Under the pieces are notes generated by a model. That model saw only the letters and a program-made list of their open reading frames with translations, searched no databases and was not told where the DNA came from. From NCBI GenBank assembly GCA_964019695.1, contig CAXHUL010000209.1, forward strand, positions 1 to 64,000: DNA of 64,000 nucleotides, read 5' to 3'. Positions 22,566 through 35,200 of the stretch are shown piece by piece. Position 1 is the first letter of the stretch. Each line of letters opens with the position of its first letter. This DNA is from Loripinus fragilis. Its lineage: Eukaryota; Mollusca; Bivalvia; Lucinida; Lucinidae. The position numbers and the translations under genes are program-made.

Positions 22566-25545
22566 TTAATAAACCCAAGGCTGACGTTAACTGCCAATAC
22601 TGTTGGGGCCCGTCACTCATACAACTTCCATGCAAATCACACACCAATTTCAGGTTTAACCCGCACTTAACTTAACCGTAAGTAGAGAAAACTGATTGTC
22701 TGTTTTCCGATGAGACGCTATATCTCGACTTTCTCATATTCTATCATGTAATCTGAGCTTCTGAATAATAGATTCTATGGTTTGTTGTCCTTGTAAGATA
22801 ACGGTTTTCAGTGACCATCATCGGGGACCTGACATCTTCTAGCTTCGCAAGCCGATAGTCAAATTCATACATACGAAGATGATATCCTATCGTAAAGTAA
22901 AACATTTGAGCCGCGACATGAGATTTCCAACAATGTTGAATTTTGTCAAGTCTAGGCTCGGACGAGCCTGTAAGTCTCCCTTTAAGCTTAGAAACTCCAA
23001 ACGCTGTTCGGTCAGTAGCATAACAGCCATAGAGTATTCAAGCTACAAGCAAATGCTCTGATCAGACTGTTCGTATAGGATGGCTGATCTGAGTCTTTGA
23101 TGGTCGCACATACCACATTGTTAGAAATATATCAATAGGACCAGTCCGTTTCCATGTTTAAGGGGTGATGTGTGGTAGTTTTCATTTAATTCAAATTTTG
23201 ATAGAACATTCTGTAAGCAAACAGTGGTGACGCTGATCAGACAGCGCCTGAGCTGTGTTTGCACTGTTTGCCTGTGTCCCACAAAAAGGACACTAGTAGG
23301 CTTAAATGGTTTAACTGACTCAATGTATCAACACAGAGATACAATCAAATCAAGCCAAGAATATGTGATGCAACAAAGAAAGTAACCCATGACCCTCAGG
23401 CAGCCAGAGCTAAAGAAAACTACCAGGTAATCCAAGGCGGACACCGGGGATGGACAAGACAAAAGGCAATTACCAGGCACCAACTCGACTTTGAAGTTTT
23501 AAGCTGGTCGTCATTGAGTCTAAGGCCTGACCCACTTACCTAAAATTAAAGAAGAAACCATAAATATAGGCCATGTTAGGGGTAATAACGACTAGGCATA
23601 TATACTCAGAAAAACAATTGAAGGATATTAAAATTATTTTGACTATATAACATTTGGGAATAAAATTTTCAAATAAAGTAAGTTTGTATCTGATAGAACT
23701 ATCACCATGCAATTCACCAAAATGCAAAATGGAATTTACGGGTCATTGGTTACGATACAGTACCACACCAAATGTACTAACCCTCTCTATTCAAAGTTCA
23801 CAAGCAATAAATTTAGCGCTTAATTTTTTTGCTGCAACCTTAACCAGGTCATTGTTTATGTTCTAATTCCGACCACAGACAAGTTTTCACAGACATTTTT
23901 CCAGTCATTTTTCCTATTAGTGGGACAACTTCTTCAACAAAAATGCACATATATGGCATACCCTGGTAAATGTGACCACAAATTGATAGTAAATCGCTGA
24001 TAACAGCTACAAGATTAGGTGTCATACTTTTGAGGGAGAGCCAGCAATAATTTGGAGCTAGCCATTATGGAATACAAACAATTAAAATGGGTTTCAATCA
24101 TTTTTGAACGTGTGGGACTTTTTCAGTATAGAGGGTTGCACCATTTGGATTTGTACTGTACTAAAACCATGGAACTATGAAATGCATGCATACTTAGTTT
24201 AGTTTTTATTGTATTGAATGTTAGAGATGGGACGGAAATTAAATATCCCTCAATTGTTTTTCTGAGTATAGATCATGAACGGGTACTTGGAAATTTTGGC
24301 GAGAAAAAAAACACCCTCGCGAAATGGCAAAATCACTCTGTCATTAACTGATGTAGGTAAATCATATTTAAGTCCCGAATTATTTATGTCGAAAATATGT
24401 CTTTTAACGCTATTCGCGAAAATAAAATTCTCGCGATCTTTTAAAAATTTAGATTTGCAGTAATATTTATAGCAGACAGGAAAGATTTTTTTTAATATTC
24501 AAAACTGACTAACACACTAAAAACATGTATTAATATTCAAAACAGATTAACACACATGAAATATATTTATACACACAGAAAAAATAAGCCTCACCTAGGC
24601 TAATGCATCGGTAGACTTTAGACTAAAATTTTCCCATATTTTAAAAAGTCTTCATTAAACTTTTTCATATAATAAGAATTCGTATAATCCAAGGTGACGA
24701 AGATTCAGCAAAACTTGTGGTAGACAACGGCCATCTTAGATACAGAAAATTGGTTTCTGATTTTATAACCATATTGTTATCTCTTGTCATTTGTTCCTTC
24801 CATGAGGTCTGTTCATCTTAATTTTTGGTCGCCCTTGAAACTGACAGTATGTTTGACAAACTTTGATCACCATATTTTAGTTTTCTTGCCTACTGTTGAC
24901 GGTAGAGGCATACTTAAGCAATAGCAGGTTTCAAAGCCATATTTATTTCTTTGTCTATACATTTTGGAGGAAATTTGGGAAAGAAATTAAACATGGTGTT
25001 TTAAGACTTTCATAAAACACAGTCTGGTCACAGAGGCACAGCAGAATTAGCCCGATAAGGCTTAATTTGGAAATTATCAATAAATTTCTTTTTCCATAGA
25101 AATTAATGCAAAATGCTGATAATTTACCGTAATGTGGTTCAGGGCTTATACACTCCTTTTTAAATCCAAATTAATCTATGCATTGTGAATGATCCATTCT
25201 GTCATTAAATGCTGTTTTTGCTTCCCAAATTTGTTATCTGTGGTGTGCTGAAACAAAAGGGCAAACTTATTTTCAAGGAAATTATCAATATTTACATGTG
25301 GCGTATTTTATCTTTCGTAGCCAAATGGACTCCAATACTTAAGGCTCAAGCTAGATTATGCTTGAAATAAAGGCCATAAAATCAGTTGAATTTTCAAAAC
25401 TTTTTCTCAGAACAAAAAGTGATGCTTAACTTTTTTTCCATTTTACACACAAACCATTATTATTATAAATATTAAAATCCGATTAACACACAGGAAACAT
25501 ATTTATAAAATTTAAAACTGATAAATACACAAAAACATATATATA
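22566..25545. other. Non-coding AT-rich stretch
   Basis: Short open frames (for example 22879-23061 and 23654-23866) have no recognisable domain. ATGCAAATCACACA, which contains an octamer-like ATGCAAAT, occurs at both 22363 and 22632 in otherwise similar surroundings, suggesting a diverged ~270-bp duplication. No RNA gene or delimited transposon seen. Confidence 0.45.
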
Positions 25546-25548
25546 TAT

Positions 25549-25761
25549 AGAGTAAAGTTGGGTAAATTCGGACATCAGGTAAATTCGGACACACATCTGT
25601 AAACAGTGGAAATCCAGATGAGACGGCTCCTTATGAGCCGTCTCATCAGGATTTTCACTGTTTACTTAGTTAATTGATTTTTATTCCAATAACTGAACTA
25701 TGAAACAAACAAGGTGGCTGTCCGAATTTAGCAGTCTGTCCGAATATACCCGACTTTCCCT
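25549..25761. mobile_element. MITE, GGGTAAAGT-type TIRs, copy 1
   Basis: Ends AGTAAAGTTGGGTAAATTCGG and (complement) AGGGAAAGTCGGGTATATTC, with internal GTAAATTCGGACA repeats. A near-perfect hairpin GATGAGACGGCTC/GAGCCGTCTCATC sits in the middle. About 213 bp, non-coding. Confidence 0.82.
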
Positions 25762-25778
25762 AATATTCAAAACTGATA

Positions 25779-25974
25779 AGGGTAAAGTCAGGTAACTTTG
25801 GACAGCAGGTAAATTTGGACATACGTTATTAAACAGTGAAAATCCAGATGAGAGCATCCGGATTTTCACTGCTTGCTTAGTTAATTTAATTTTTATTCCA
25901 ATGATTCAAAAATAAAAGAAACAATGTCTCTGTCCGAATTTAGTCGATTGTCCGAATTAACCTGATTTTACCCT
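25779..25974. mobile_element. MITE, GGGTAAAGT-type TIRs, copy 2
   Basis: AGGGTAAAGTCAGGTAACTT at the left and its near-complement at the right, with TTCGGACA-type subterminal repeats. It shares the central CAGTGAAAATCCAGATGAGA block with copy 1, from which it is separated by only 17 bp. Confidence 0.82.
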
Positions 25975-25979
25975 AATAC

Positions 25980-28900
25980 ACAGGATACTTATGATAAATA
26001 TTTGAACGTATAGTGCGAATCATGTTTACTGTCGTCGCCCTGGGCCCGTTCACCTGTTAAACTAACGGTACTGGGAGGCAACTCACGACAGTAAACAAGA
26101 AACGGATTATACTTGACAATATGGCAATAAATACTACTATTTGTAAGGATTCTACGAAATATGAGTCCAGGTCCTCCTTGATGTCAAATCTGGAGTAAAG
26201 TTCACTTGACACTATTGTTTTCGAGTTTTTGAACCAACGATTGTATTAATGGCCACGAGTATTTATAAGCTTTCACAAAAAGCTGGGACTGCTCTAAACA
26301 TATACTTTATAAAGTTACACTGCAGTTCTAAATAAAAGTAAGGAACAAGGCAAAGATCAGCTGTCGATACAATCAAGTACCACATCTGACCAAAGACAAC
26401 ATATGTAAAAGTGACAAAATACAAGAAAAAATACACACAAGAGAACCCAGAGGTCAGCCCTTTCCCAGCAGGTGGCTGCAGTTATGTTTGAGCAATGGCT
26501 ACTTTTGTGACAGATAAACAGACATACATACAGACAAGTAGACAGGCAGACAGATATATTTTGCTGCTTGAGTTCGCAGCTCTCGAAAGACTGGTGAGGC
26601 GCTGCTCTGATATTCACAATGTCTTCTTATTTCACGCCGCTCTACCGTTTTGTTTGGAGAAGCGCAGTGGCTTAGTGGTAGAGTGCTCCACTTAATATCG
26701 TTCAATGCATTTCTAAACACAGAAAATTAGATGTAGTCGGCCATTTAAGAAAAAGAAACTCAAAAATGAAACTATATTAGGAAAATTGGGACGTGAGTAG
26801 GTAGTCTAAAGGTTGGCCTTTAAATATGCCAGCTAAGCGATCAGAGGTGGCTCAGATAAACCAGCTCGCGGCTGCATGCAAAAACATGGTAGGAGAGGAA
26901 AGATCGCCACTACATATAAAACTAGATGGAAGCAACATGTACAAGATAATATTACACCATTACGCAAACAAATATTTAGTCAGTTCATGAGACGTTGGTA
27001 ACATATATTCAAACTCACTCTTGAAACATGTATGTACAGCTATCTAGTGGGGCTAGAACTAAAATTAATTGTTTTGACCCAAGCCTATATCTACATCCCT
27101 ACTTTATCTTTGTGAGCAGTGAAGGCTCTGACGAGACTACGTGTATTCACAGACGTATTTGGGCCTTCACCGGTCGCCTATGAGATAAATATTGTATACT
27201 GACTCATTTTTATTCACTCAGGACCACATAACATATTTGTTCTGTCACAGTTTCTCTGAAAAAAAAATGTTTGATTTGACCCTTTGAAGACCAGAGCCTC
27301 CTAAACTGGTGCCTTGGGAAACAGTGAAGACCCAGATGAAATGCCGCATAATGCGGCATTTCATCAGTGTCAACACTGTTTGTTAAGACAAACTCGAGCT
27401 CAAAGAAAAAATAGAATTTTATTTTTAGAAATTATAACCTGTGACCCTTTCAATCTATACAATGGACCATCCTGGCATTGTTGCGTGAAGTTTTATGTAA
27501 AATTCCATTGGTCCTAAAATATTACAAATGAAACGAGGGGTCATAAGCTGATAAGAGTTGATCATATATGATGGAATATCTAAAGGGCAATGTAGCTGAG
27601 AATAAGCAGGAAGGACAATAAGCTGAAAGAGGCTATCAGGTGACTGCCATCACTGCATTGACCCCCATCAACATAGGTTATGGCACTGGATGTTTCTTTG
27701 ACCCAAAACGTGGCTTTCACTTTTACGATGGTACACCTGCAAGAAGACAAGTATTTACCCTTAAAGCACTTATAACAACAAAAGTAGTCTAATTGTGTTT
27801 TTTTTGCAAAATATTTGAAAAGCCTCTTTGACAAACAGTGTAGGCCCAGATCAGATTGCTCCCCTTAGTTTAAACATGTTTTATTTCCAATACGTTTTCT
27901 AATTAAAGTAATTGATAACTTTAATATTTCGAAAATAATCGTCAAATTTGAATATCAATTTACAGCTTCTTTTCAGAAACATCTCCATATGTTCCCTTTA
28001 TGCACACTTTCATTACTGATATTGACTACTTACACTCACAATCATATTACGAGGACGTTTAGATGTAAATCTTGGCAGGAGATATGCTGTCATGTGATGG
28101 AGACGTCTTAAAAGTTTACATTAACGTCACTTGCACAATACAAAAGAAACGTGCTACACGCGTAATGTATTTTTTTTATTTATACTATATTTCAAGAGGG
28201 TGATACATTTGGCATGAAAGCCATTCTACCATATGGCCCTCTGAACATAAAACATATGAAAAAAACAAACTAAGTACATATATACAAATAGCAAATGCAA
28301 ACAGTGCACACTGTTTAAGTTAAGTATGCATAATCTGTCATTTCATTATGCCTTCAGCCTCTTCCAACAAAACCAGGTGAAAAATAATCGAAACTTTGAA
28401 AGGCCCAAGATGTTGAATTTTATTGCTACACTATAGTAATTAGAGTGGGTGGGGTATGTCGGGTTTATAAAGGGGTGTTACTTTGTGCATACCGAACTGT
28501 CATTTCAAATCGAACCGTTCAATGATAAATGTGCAATCGCAAAAGAAGCCCAAGAAGCATATCTGTTGAGTCAGAAATCAAAATCAACATGGGTTAACTT
28601 ACAGCTGAATAGGTGTCTTTCAAAATCGACCACCACTGTCTTAAAACGGATACTTTTTCAATATCTTAAGCTTTATTTACAACCATAACTTTTCTAGGGC
28701 ACACTAAAAGCTGGTCAGACTGTGATATGCAATAACAATTATCCCGCTGACATCCTCTGGGTTTGTGAAATAAAGGATTTAACCTGGGTGATGCGTTTTC
28801 AAAGTCCTTAAGTATATCATATTTACTGTTGTTTCAGAGATGCATAATAGTAGGACTGAGCTATTTTTCATTGAAACTGGTAAATATCGGTAAATGTATT

Positions 28901-29200
28901 ACTGCAGTTAGGGGTAGTTTAAGATTTATACCTGTATAAATCACCCATTACCTGGATTAGTTAATATTTTTTGTTTACAACGATCTTATCTATCTTTGAA
29001 TCAACTTAGATACATTTCTGCATTACAGTTTGAGCTCACAAAGACTCAACAAACACACAATTGATTAAATACTTACACAAATTGGACGTTGCCGTGATTT
29101 TGGGTGGTTGTCCAGGTAAACTGAAAGCTTGTTTTATCTCCATTCTCTGTATGTGTCAACCCTTTCCCCTAGAATGAACAAACTGATCTATGGAAGTTTG
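25980..29200. other. Non-coding stretch with repeat scraps
   Basis: Contains a SINE head (26663-26700, GCAGTGGCTTAGTGGTAGAG), a CAGCCCTTTCCCAGCAGGT block at 26454 shared with 54670, and a hairpin at 27318-27378 (ATGAAATGCCGCAT / ATGCGGCATTTCAT). No gene recognised. Confidence 0.5.
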
Positions 29201-29210
29201 AAGATATAGA

Positions 29211-29361
29211 GAATACTAGGTGAGTGTCTTCTGATACAAACTTTACCAGGCAAGGCTTTCAGAATGCTTGTTGACATCGCGAGGCTTCGCGAGCAATTCA
29301 ACATGCGTTCTCAAAGCCGAGCCTGGTAAACTTGATATCAAAAGACATTCACCTAGTATTC
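29211..29361. repeat. Palindromic hairpin, copy 1 of a tandem pair
   Basis: The arms run GAATACTAGGTGAGTGTCTT, TTTACCAGGC and AAGGCTTT with complements. The apex near 29279 is CGCGAGGCTTCGCGAG. The copy at 29595-29746 is about 384 bp downstream in the same orientation, with matching flanks (ATGACCTGATAAAGG, CCGTGAGATAGG). Confidence 0.88.
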
Positions 29362-29594
29362 TATTTATCAGTTTACCCATGCTTGAACACTTCAAACTAG
29401 GGATTATGACGTATTTTTTTTATTTTTGTGTTGATTTGAATAGCGTCATTAGCGACGTCATTCAAAAAGTGCAACGTCATCATGACCTGATAAAGGTAAC
29501 ATGCCGTGAGATAGGAAACGTTTATTAGGTTATGTTGAAACAATACAGTTAATATTAGGGATGACTGATAAAAAGGCATACAGTGTGGATATCG

Positions 29595-29746
29595 AGAATA
29601 CTAGGTGAGTGTCTTTTGATATCAAGTTTACCAGGCAAGGCTTTGAGAACGCTTGTTGACATGCCGAGGCTTGCCGAGCGTTTCAACATGCGTTCTCAAA
29701 GCGGAGCCTGGTAAACTTGATATCAAAAGACGCGAACCTGGTATTC
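29595..29746. repeat. Palindromic hairpin, copy 2 of a tandem pair
   Basis: Same arms as 29211-29361 with a GCCGAGGCTTGCCGAGC apex; better preserved. Confidence 0.88.
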
Positions 29747-29933
29747 TTTTTATCAGTTTACCCATTGTTTCACTCTTCAAACTAGCGATTATGACGTCAT
29801 AATCGAGTTTCGTGTTCGACGACGTCATTCAAAAAATGCAACGTCATGATGGCCTGATAAAGGCACATGCCGTGAGATAGGCAACGTTTATCAGGTCAAC
29901 GTGCAACAATGCAGTTAGTATAAGAGGTGACTG

Positions 29934-29993
<60 letters not shown>
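29934..29993. repeat. (TA)n microsatellite
   Basis: About 29 TA units immediately left of the MITE at 29994, which targets TA. Confidence 0.97.
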
Positions 29994-29996
<3 letters not shown>

Positions 29997-30852
29997 TGAA
30001 GGACTTTTAAAACGCAAAAATCGAAATTCATAAAATTAACAACTTTTTAACGTTTCAATTTTATTGAGATTTGGCAAATATAAACAGCAATATGTCAGCA
30101 AAACATGATTTAAATTTCATATCAAAATGATAAATAATTTTAGAGCAACAGTCTATCAAAAGGCAATACCCTTAGATTCTAAAACTGCATTTTGAAATTT
30201 GTCTAGAATTTGGGCATGAATTAAAGTTAATGGAATAAAATACTTTTATTAAAAATCTGAAACAAATTACCCTTGGAGCCTTGCTATTCGTCTGGCAGTG
30301 TTGGTAGCCTGCCGGAACGGATATCGTCGATGTAAATATCGTCGATATAAACGACGTTAGTTGGCGTCGTAATGTCGGTCGCCATTCTTAGTTGGCCAAG
30401 CCTGTGTCTACCTTTAATTGTCCTAGTAGCCTGGTAACAATCTCTGAGGTGCTGTATAGCTGACGGATGGAAATTTTAATTTCTTGCGACGCCAGAAACA
30501 CACACCCCAGCTTTTAACATTCCAATTGCGCCAGATCGTTCATGTTCAGACAAAAATGGCACGAATAATAAAGCTGTAAAACTAAAGCTACTGTGTTTTT
30601 TATACATGTATACCTACAAGGTATTTGTGTAATGATAAAATATTTTGCTTTATTGATTCGTGCCACGTGCAAAAAATAGTAAATCACGGATGCGTAGCTG
30701 GTGTTGGCATTGTCTATAAAAACACCGGTATTATGTATAGATAGAGGCAGAGTGTCGTTTCCAGCCGATTTAACTTGTAAAAGAAGAATAAAAATGTTCT
30801 GGGTTCAATAAATAATAATTTTTATTTTTTGCGTTTTTAAAGTCCTTCAGTG
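29994..30852. mobile_element. 859-bp MITE with TA target duplication
   Basis: CACTGAAGGACTTTTAAAAC at the left, inverted as CACTGAAGGACTTTAAAAAC from the right. TA flanks both ends. The termini match those of the 5.3-kb element at 15815-21134. No coding capacity; presumably moved by a Tc1/mariner-like transposase from elsewhere. Confidence 0.85.
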
Positions 30853-31229
30853 TATATATATATTATTTATTGATTTATTGATTTATTTATTTAAAGGTCG
30901 TCAGCAATTAGACCTATATTCATAATGAGGGACATTCAATATGTAATGAAAACTTAAGTTTTAAATTTGCACGCATCATCATTTATTTAATACAAAGATC
31001 TGCTACTTGGGTATGCAGCGTTTTTTCCTACTAAACAGCATGGTCAACAGCATCAAAATGTTTTCTTATGTTTAAAAAATAGTGTACCTACAAAATCTCC
31101 TGTATCAATACAAGGCATTCATTGATCAATAAGTTAGACCAGTGCAGTCTGACAGCTATGTTTTTACAAAAACCTGTTTAATATCACTCTCACAATATAG
31201 CAAATGAACTTGTTTACAGAGGATCTTAC

Positions 31230-31360
31230 TTCAGTGCTCATGTTATATTGAATTTATTAAATAAGTTTGGGCAACGAGATAAAATGCGAGGCTTGTCTGG
31301 CATTTTATCGCTTTTTTTGCAACGAGTTTAATAAATTCAATAATACAGGTGCACGAATGT
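31230..31360. repeat. Palindromic hairpin related to 21830-21960
   Basis: Shares GAGATAAAATGCGAGGCTTG and AACGAGTTTAATAAATTCAA with the 21.8-kb copy; the apex is decayed (TTGTCTGG in place of TTGCCGAG). Confidence 0.8.
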
Positions 31361-31599
31361 TAAACTATATTTATCACATGACATTAAAATTACTTAAAAT
31401 CGCATTTTGGCGTGAAAACGTCAAGATTTTGCCACTGTAACGCACATTCACGTCAGAACTTCTTTTGAGACACTATGCAATGCTTCTATGGAGAGAAATG
31501 GACAGTCAGCAACTACTTAGTTTGGTCCAGGATTGTGTTTGTTTTTACCCAAAGTTCAGAGTTCCGGTTTGGAGTTAAGCCAAAGCACTGGGCTTAACC

Positions 31600-32122
31600 C
31601 TGGTTCTGAGTTCGAGTTTGGAGTTTGGAGAAAGGACCTTGCCCTACATTGATTCGTCAGGTACGGAGTTTGGAGAAAGTAACGGGCTGAACCCTGGTTC
31701 GGCAGGTTTGGAGTTCGGAAAAAGGAACTGGCCCTACCCTGGTTTGGCAGGTTCTGTGGTCAGAAAAAAGACAGGGCCAAAGCCTGGTTTGGCAAGTCAG
31801 GAGTTTAGAGAAAGGAATGGGCCAAAGCCTGGTTAGGCAGGTTAGGAGTTCGGAGAAAAGACAGGGCCGAACCCTGGTTCAGGGTTTCGGTTCAGAGTTC
31901 AGAAAAAAGAACGAGCCTAACCCTGGTTTGGCAGTTTCTGAGTTTGGAGAAAGAACCTGGCCAAACTCTGCTTTGCAGTTTGGGCTCGGAGTTCGGTGAA
32001 AGGAACTGGCTAAACCTGGTTTGGCAGGTTTAGAGAAAGAACCTCTTTTTCTAGTTTTGTTTTCATTTTTTTTTCTTTTTTTTTTCTAGTTTTTTTCTTT
32101 CTTTTTTTCTTTTTCTATATTT

Positions 32123-32162
<40 letters not shown>

Positions 32163-32575
32163 CTTGCACTACCCTGATATGGAGTTTGGGTTCGGAGTTT
32201 GGAGAAAGGGATGGGTCAAACCTTAGTTGGGCAGGTTCCCATTTCGGAGAAGATATGTGGCCACACCCTGGTTTGGAGTTTGGGTCCGGAGAAAGGAACC
32301 CTGGCTCGGCAGGTTCAAAGTTAAGAGAAAGGAATGGGCTGAACCTTGGTTTAGCAGGTTTTTAGCTCGTAGAAAAGACCCGAGTTAGGATTAAGGTTGG
32401 GGTTATGGTTAGGATTATTCTCAACTCCGAACATGCAGAACCAGGGTTCTGCCCAGTCCTTTCTCTGAACTCTGAAACTGCGGAACCAAGGTTCGGCACT
32501 GTCCTTTCTTCGAACTTGGAACCTGCCATGGTTCTGAGTTCTGAGAAAGAAACTTGCCTTTCTCTGAAGGATAAC
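31600..32575. repeat. 45-bp minisatellite that inverts midway
   Basis: Units of about 45 bp of the form 'GAGTTCGGAGAAAGGAACTGG...CCCTGG TTCGGCAGGTT'. Because 45 is divisible by three, + strand frames encode a ~15-residue repeat of the E-F-G-E-R-x-G-P-N-P-G-x-A-G type (31618-31999), and after about 32395 the repeat reads on the minus strand (32656-32351). It contains a T-rich/A-rich block at 32046-32163. Stops break the frames; no start context or signal supports a real protein. Confidence 0.8.
32046..32163. repeat. Poly-pyrimidine tract followed by A-run
   Basis: About 75 bases of T with scattered C, then some 28 A, forming a T/A inverted tract inside the 45-bp minisatellite. Confidence 0.9.
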
Positions 32576-32591
32576 CTTTTTAAGAACATAT

Positions 32592-33332
32592 TTGACTTCA
32601 CTACAGCTGGTGACTGGGGCTGTGTGGCGGCGGTAGAACGTCTCCCTGCCCTTCACTATAGTGTAGATTTTATTTTCTTGTCATTTGGGATCATGGGTTT
32701 CATTGTGGAACTTTGAAACTATCAGAGGGTCACTGATGAAGCCTAAATGGCAGAAACTAGCTAGTCTGGCCCAGAAAATATGCACACTCTGGTTTCAGTT
32801 CTTTGGTGGACCCACCGTGGCTCAACTTGAGGTTTTCTTTAGCTCTGACTATCTGTGAGTCATGAGCCCTTTTCTTTGTTTCATCATGGGGTAGTAATTT
32901 GATTCGAGTGTTTTTCCATGATGATACATTGCATTAGTTAGATGGCCTCCATGCGAGCTGAACTTTTTTTGTACTTCAACAACAGCAGAATCTAGGGCGA
33001 AGATTTGGTACCAGTAAAATGCATTTAAGCCCCCCGGTGGCTTAGGCTGCTGTCCGTTCTAAGGCGGTGGTTCTGTTGTTGTTGACTTTCTGTTTATTGT
33101 TACACCCATTGTGGGAGTCTGTAATTGTACTATGTTTTGTTGTACGTTACTTTATGTCCATTTTAGTATTGCAATCATCTTGATGGGGAATAGAGAGCTG
33201 ATTGCTTTGCTTAATTTGTCTTCCTGGTGTCTCGTGATGGTTGAGCGGCTCTTCCTCACGGTGCCACGGGGTTGTCTGCAGTTTGTGGTTGTGGTATTTC
33301 CTGATCATACTCATTTACTATTTTTGCTTCAA
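32592..33332 (+). mobile_element. Dispersed repeat family A, copy 2, flanked by 25-bp repeats
   Basis: A 25-bp direct repeat (from AAGGATAACCTTTTTAAG) occupies 32567-32591 and 33333-33357 and flanks this 741-bp unit, as expected for a long target duplication. From about 32810 it matches 55736-56247 closely (GACCCACCGTGGCTCAACTT onward). Open frames inside are short and not recognised. No poly(A) or LTR ends were seen, so its class is unknown. Confidence 0.65.
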
Positions 33333-33857
33333 AAGGATAACCTTTTTAAGAACATATTATACCACTATTTTTCTTTGGAAATGGTCGCAATATTACTTAA
33401 TGACTTAATGCTTTTACTACGAAATAGATATAACAAATACTGGCAAACTATGTGCTTAAGTTGGCCAAAAATTTTAATTTCTGCACAAAATAATTGATTG
33501 TGAAGCACAGGAAGGAGTGGAGTGATCTATAAACATGTAAGTTGTATTACTAATGAAAAGTTCATTGCAATATGGTGGCCTGTCAGTTGCTGCAAAGCTG
33601 CAAAATAAGAATAATAAAACAAACTTTTTGCGGCTTTCCCTTGGCAGTAACCAGTACCGCCGGGAGGATAAATGATTAAGCCATTACTGGGAATAATTTA
33701 GGAGCAGCGTGATCTTGATATCTTGTATGTTGTTTGCAATATAAGCTACCAAAATAGACCGTCAGATTGTCTTGAATGTGGGAAAGGGTTTTAGAAGAGT
33801 TGACTGAACATTTCTCGCGCACCAGATCAGCATTTCCGTCGTTTTACCTATGTGAGA

Positions 33858-34060
33858 TTATAAGAATCTATCATGAGTGTTAGGGTAGGATAGAAAAATC
33901 CGCCCTTGGCATCACAAGGCATGCTGAGTGATGACAAACAGTGATCCTGAGTAACAGATTTTTCTATCTTATCCATCCTGAGGATCACCGTTTGGCATCA
34001 CGAGGCTTGCCGAGGGACGGATTTTTCTATCGTACCCACATGGGATTAATGGATTCTTTT
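33858..34060. repeat. Hairpin flanked by single 37-bp minisatellite units
   Basis: A unit complementary to the 50-52 kb minisatellite (TAAGAATCTATCATGAGTGT...) precedes GGATAGAAAAATCCG. Then comes a palindrome with TGGCATCAC, GTGATCCTGAG and complements and a CACGAGGCTTGCCGAGGGAC block, followed by a second degenerate unit on the other side. Confidence 0.7.
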
Positions 34061-35200
34061 TCTAGCTCACCACTGTTTTTTTTTACTTTAAAATAAGCTA
34101 CCAGAAGTCTTTCGATAAGCTAAGATGCAATTTCACATGATGATGTCACTTTAACATAGCAATAACATCACTTGACGAACATGTGCGTGAGTTCCAATAC
34201 AACCAATGTATGAAGCCCTCACGTGACAGCCTGTGTAAGATAGCATGGGTAAGATAAGATTGTCTATCCCAGGGTAAAATCTCTGATATCTTTATCCGGT
34301 GTGCAAGAAAAGTCTTTCTCACATACCAATGCATACAAGATCGAGTGACCCCTGTTAGAAAAATCTGCCCCACATCGCGAGATAAGCGTAACTAATACGA
34401 AATAAGCAACACGAGGCCAGTTGCTAACGCGAGATAACCTACACACCACATTTTTGGCACATGACTGTATTCTTTCACAAATGAAAGATGTTGAGGCATT
34501 CAGGAACATTTTCAATGTTGAAACAACGATTAAAGTGTTATAAACTAAACCTGTGCATTTTCACTTTGAACATTTATCTTGCTGATTTTTAAAAAGAAAC
34601 TGATTTTCTTCAGCAAGCTTACTTTCTATTGCTGATTAGGTAGTTCTTGTAATTTGTTCATTGTTTAAAGTGCTGTTCAATCGCTGTTTCAAGCGACTTT
34701 GTACAGCGCGTGTCATTGACTGTAAACATCAACTCAGTGACGTCATCAACAAATATTATAGAGTATATCGCTAAACATAATCGATCATTACTGTTCAATG
34801 GTTCCAGAAAAAATCCCAACCCTAGGGTCAACGTTAAGTGGGAAACAGCAAGCCTGGTTTCCCACTGGAATGGTAGGCACTCGGGTTTGGATATTCCTGT
34901 CCCAACTGAATACCAATATTAGGCGGTGAGCCAATATCCAAAATTTTGGAAGTCGGTACCATCAGACCTGAACAATCCCCCCTATGATTTTCATCTAGGG
35001 CTATGTGTGTAGACTTGTAAAAAAATGGGGGGACATGTACTGGTGGTAGCTTTATGGGTAAAAACTGCATGTCTATTATATTACCCATAAAATTTAGAAG
35101 ACAGCATATTAAATACAAACAAACTGTTAAAATAAGTAAAGCTTGATTAAGTAAGAATAACTTTGCACTTTCTAATTGTTTATTCTCTTTGCTCTACTTA
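34061..35200. other. Non-coding stretch
   Basis: Overlapping short open frames without recognisable domains. No RNA gene or delimited repeat found. Confidence 0.4.

Noticed and set aside
22879..23061. Small basic protein of 60 residues
   Set aside because: No domain, no conserved neighbour, no sign of splice sites or promoter.
31618..32656. Repeat protein genes on both strands
   Set aside because: The frames follow the 45-bp minisatellite period and switch strand where the array inverts; stops and indels are frequent.
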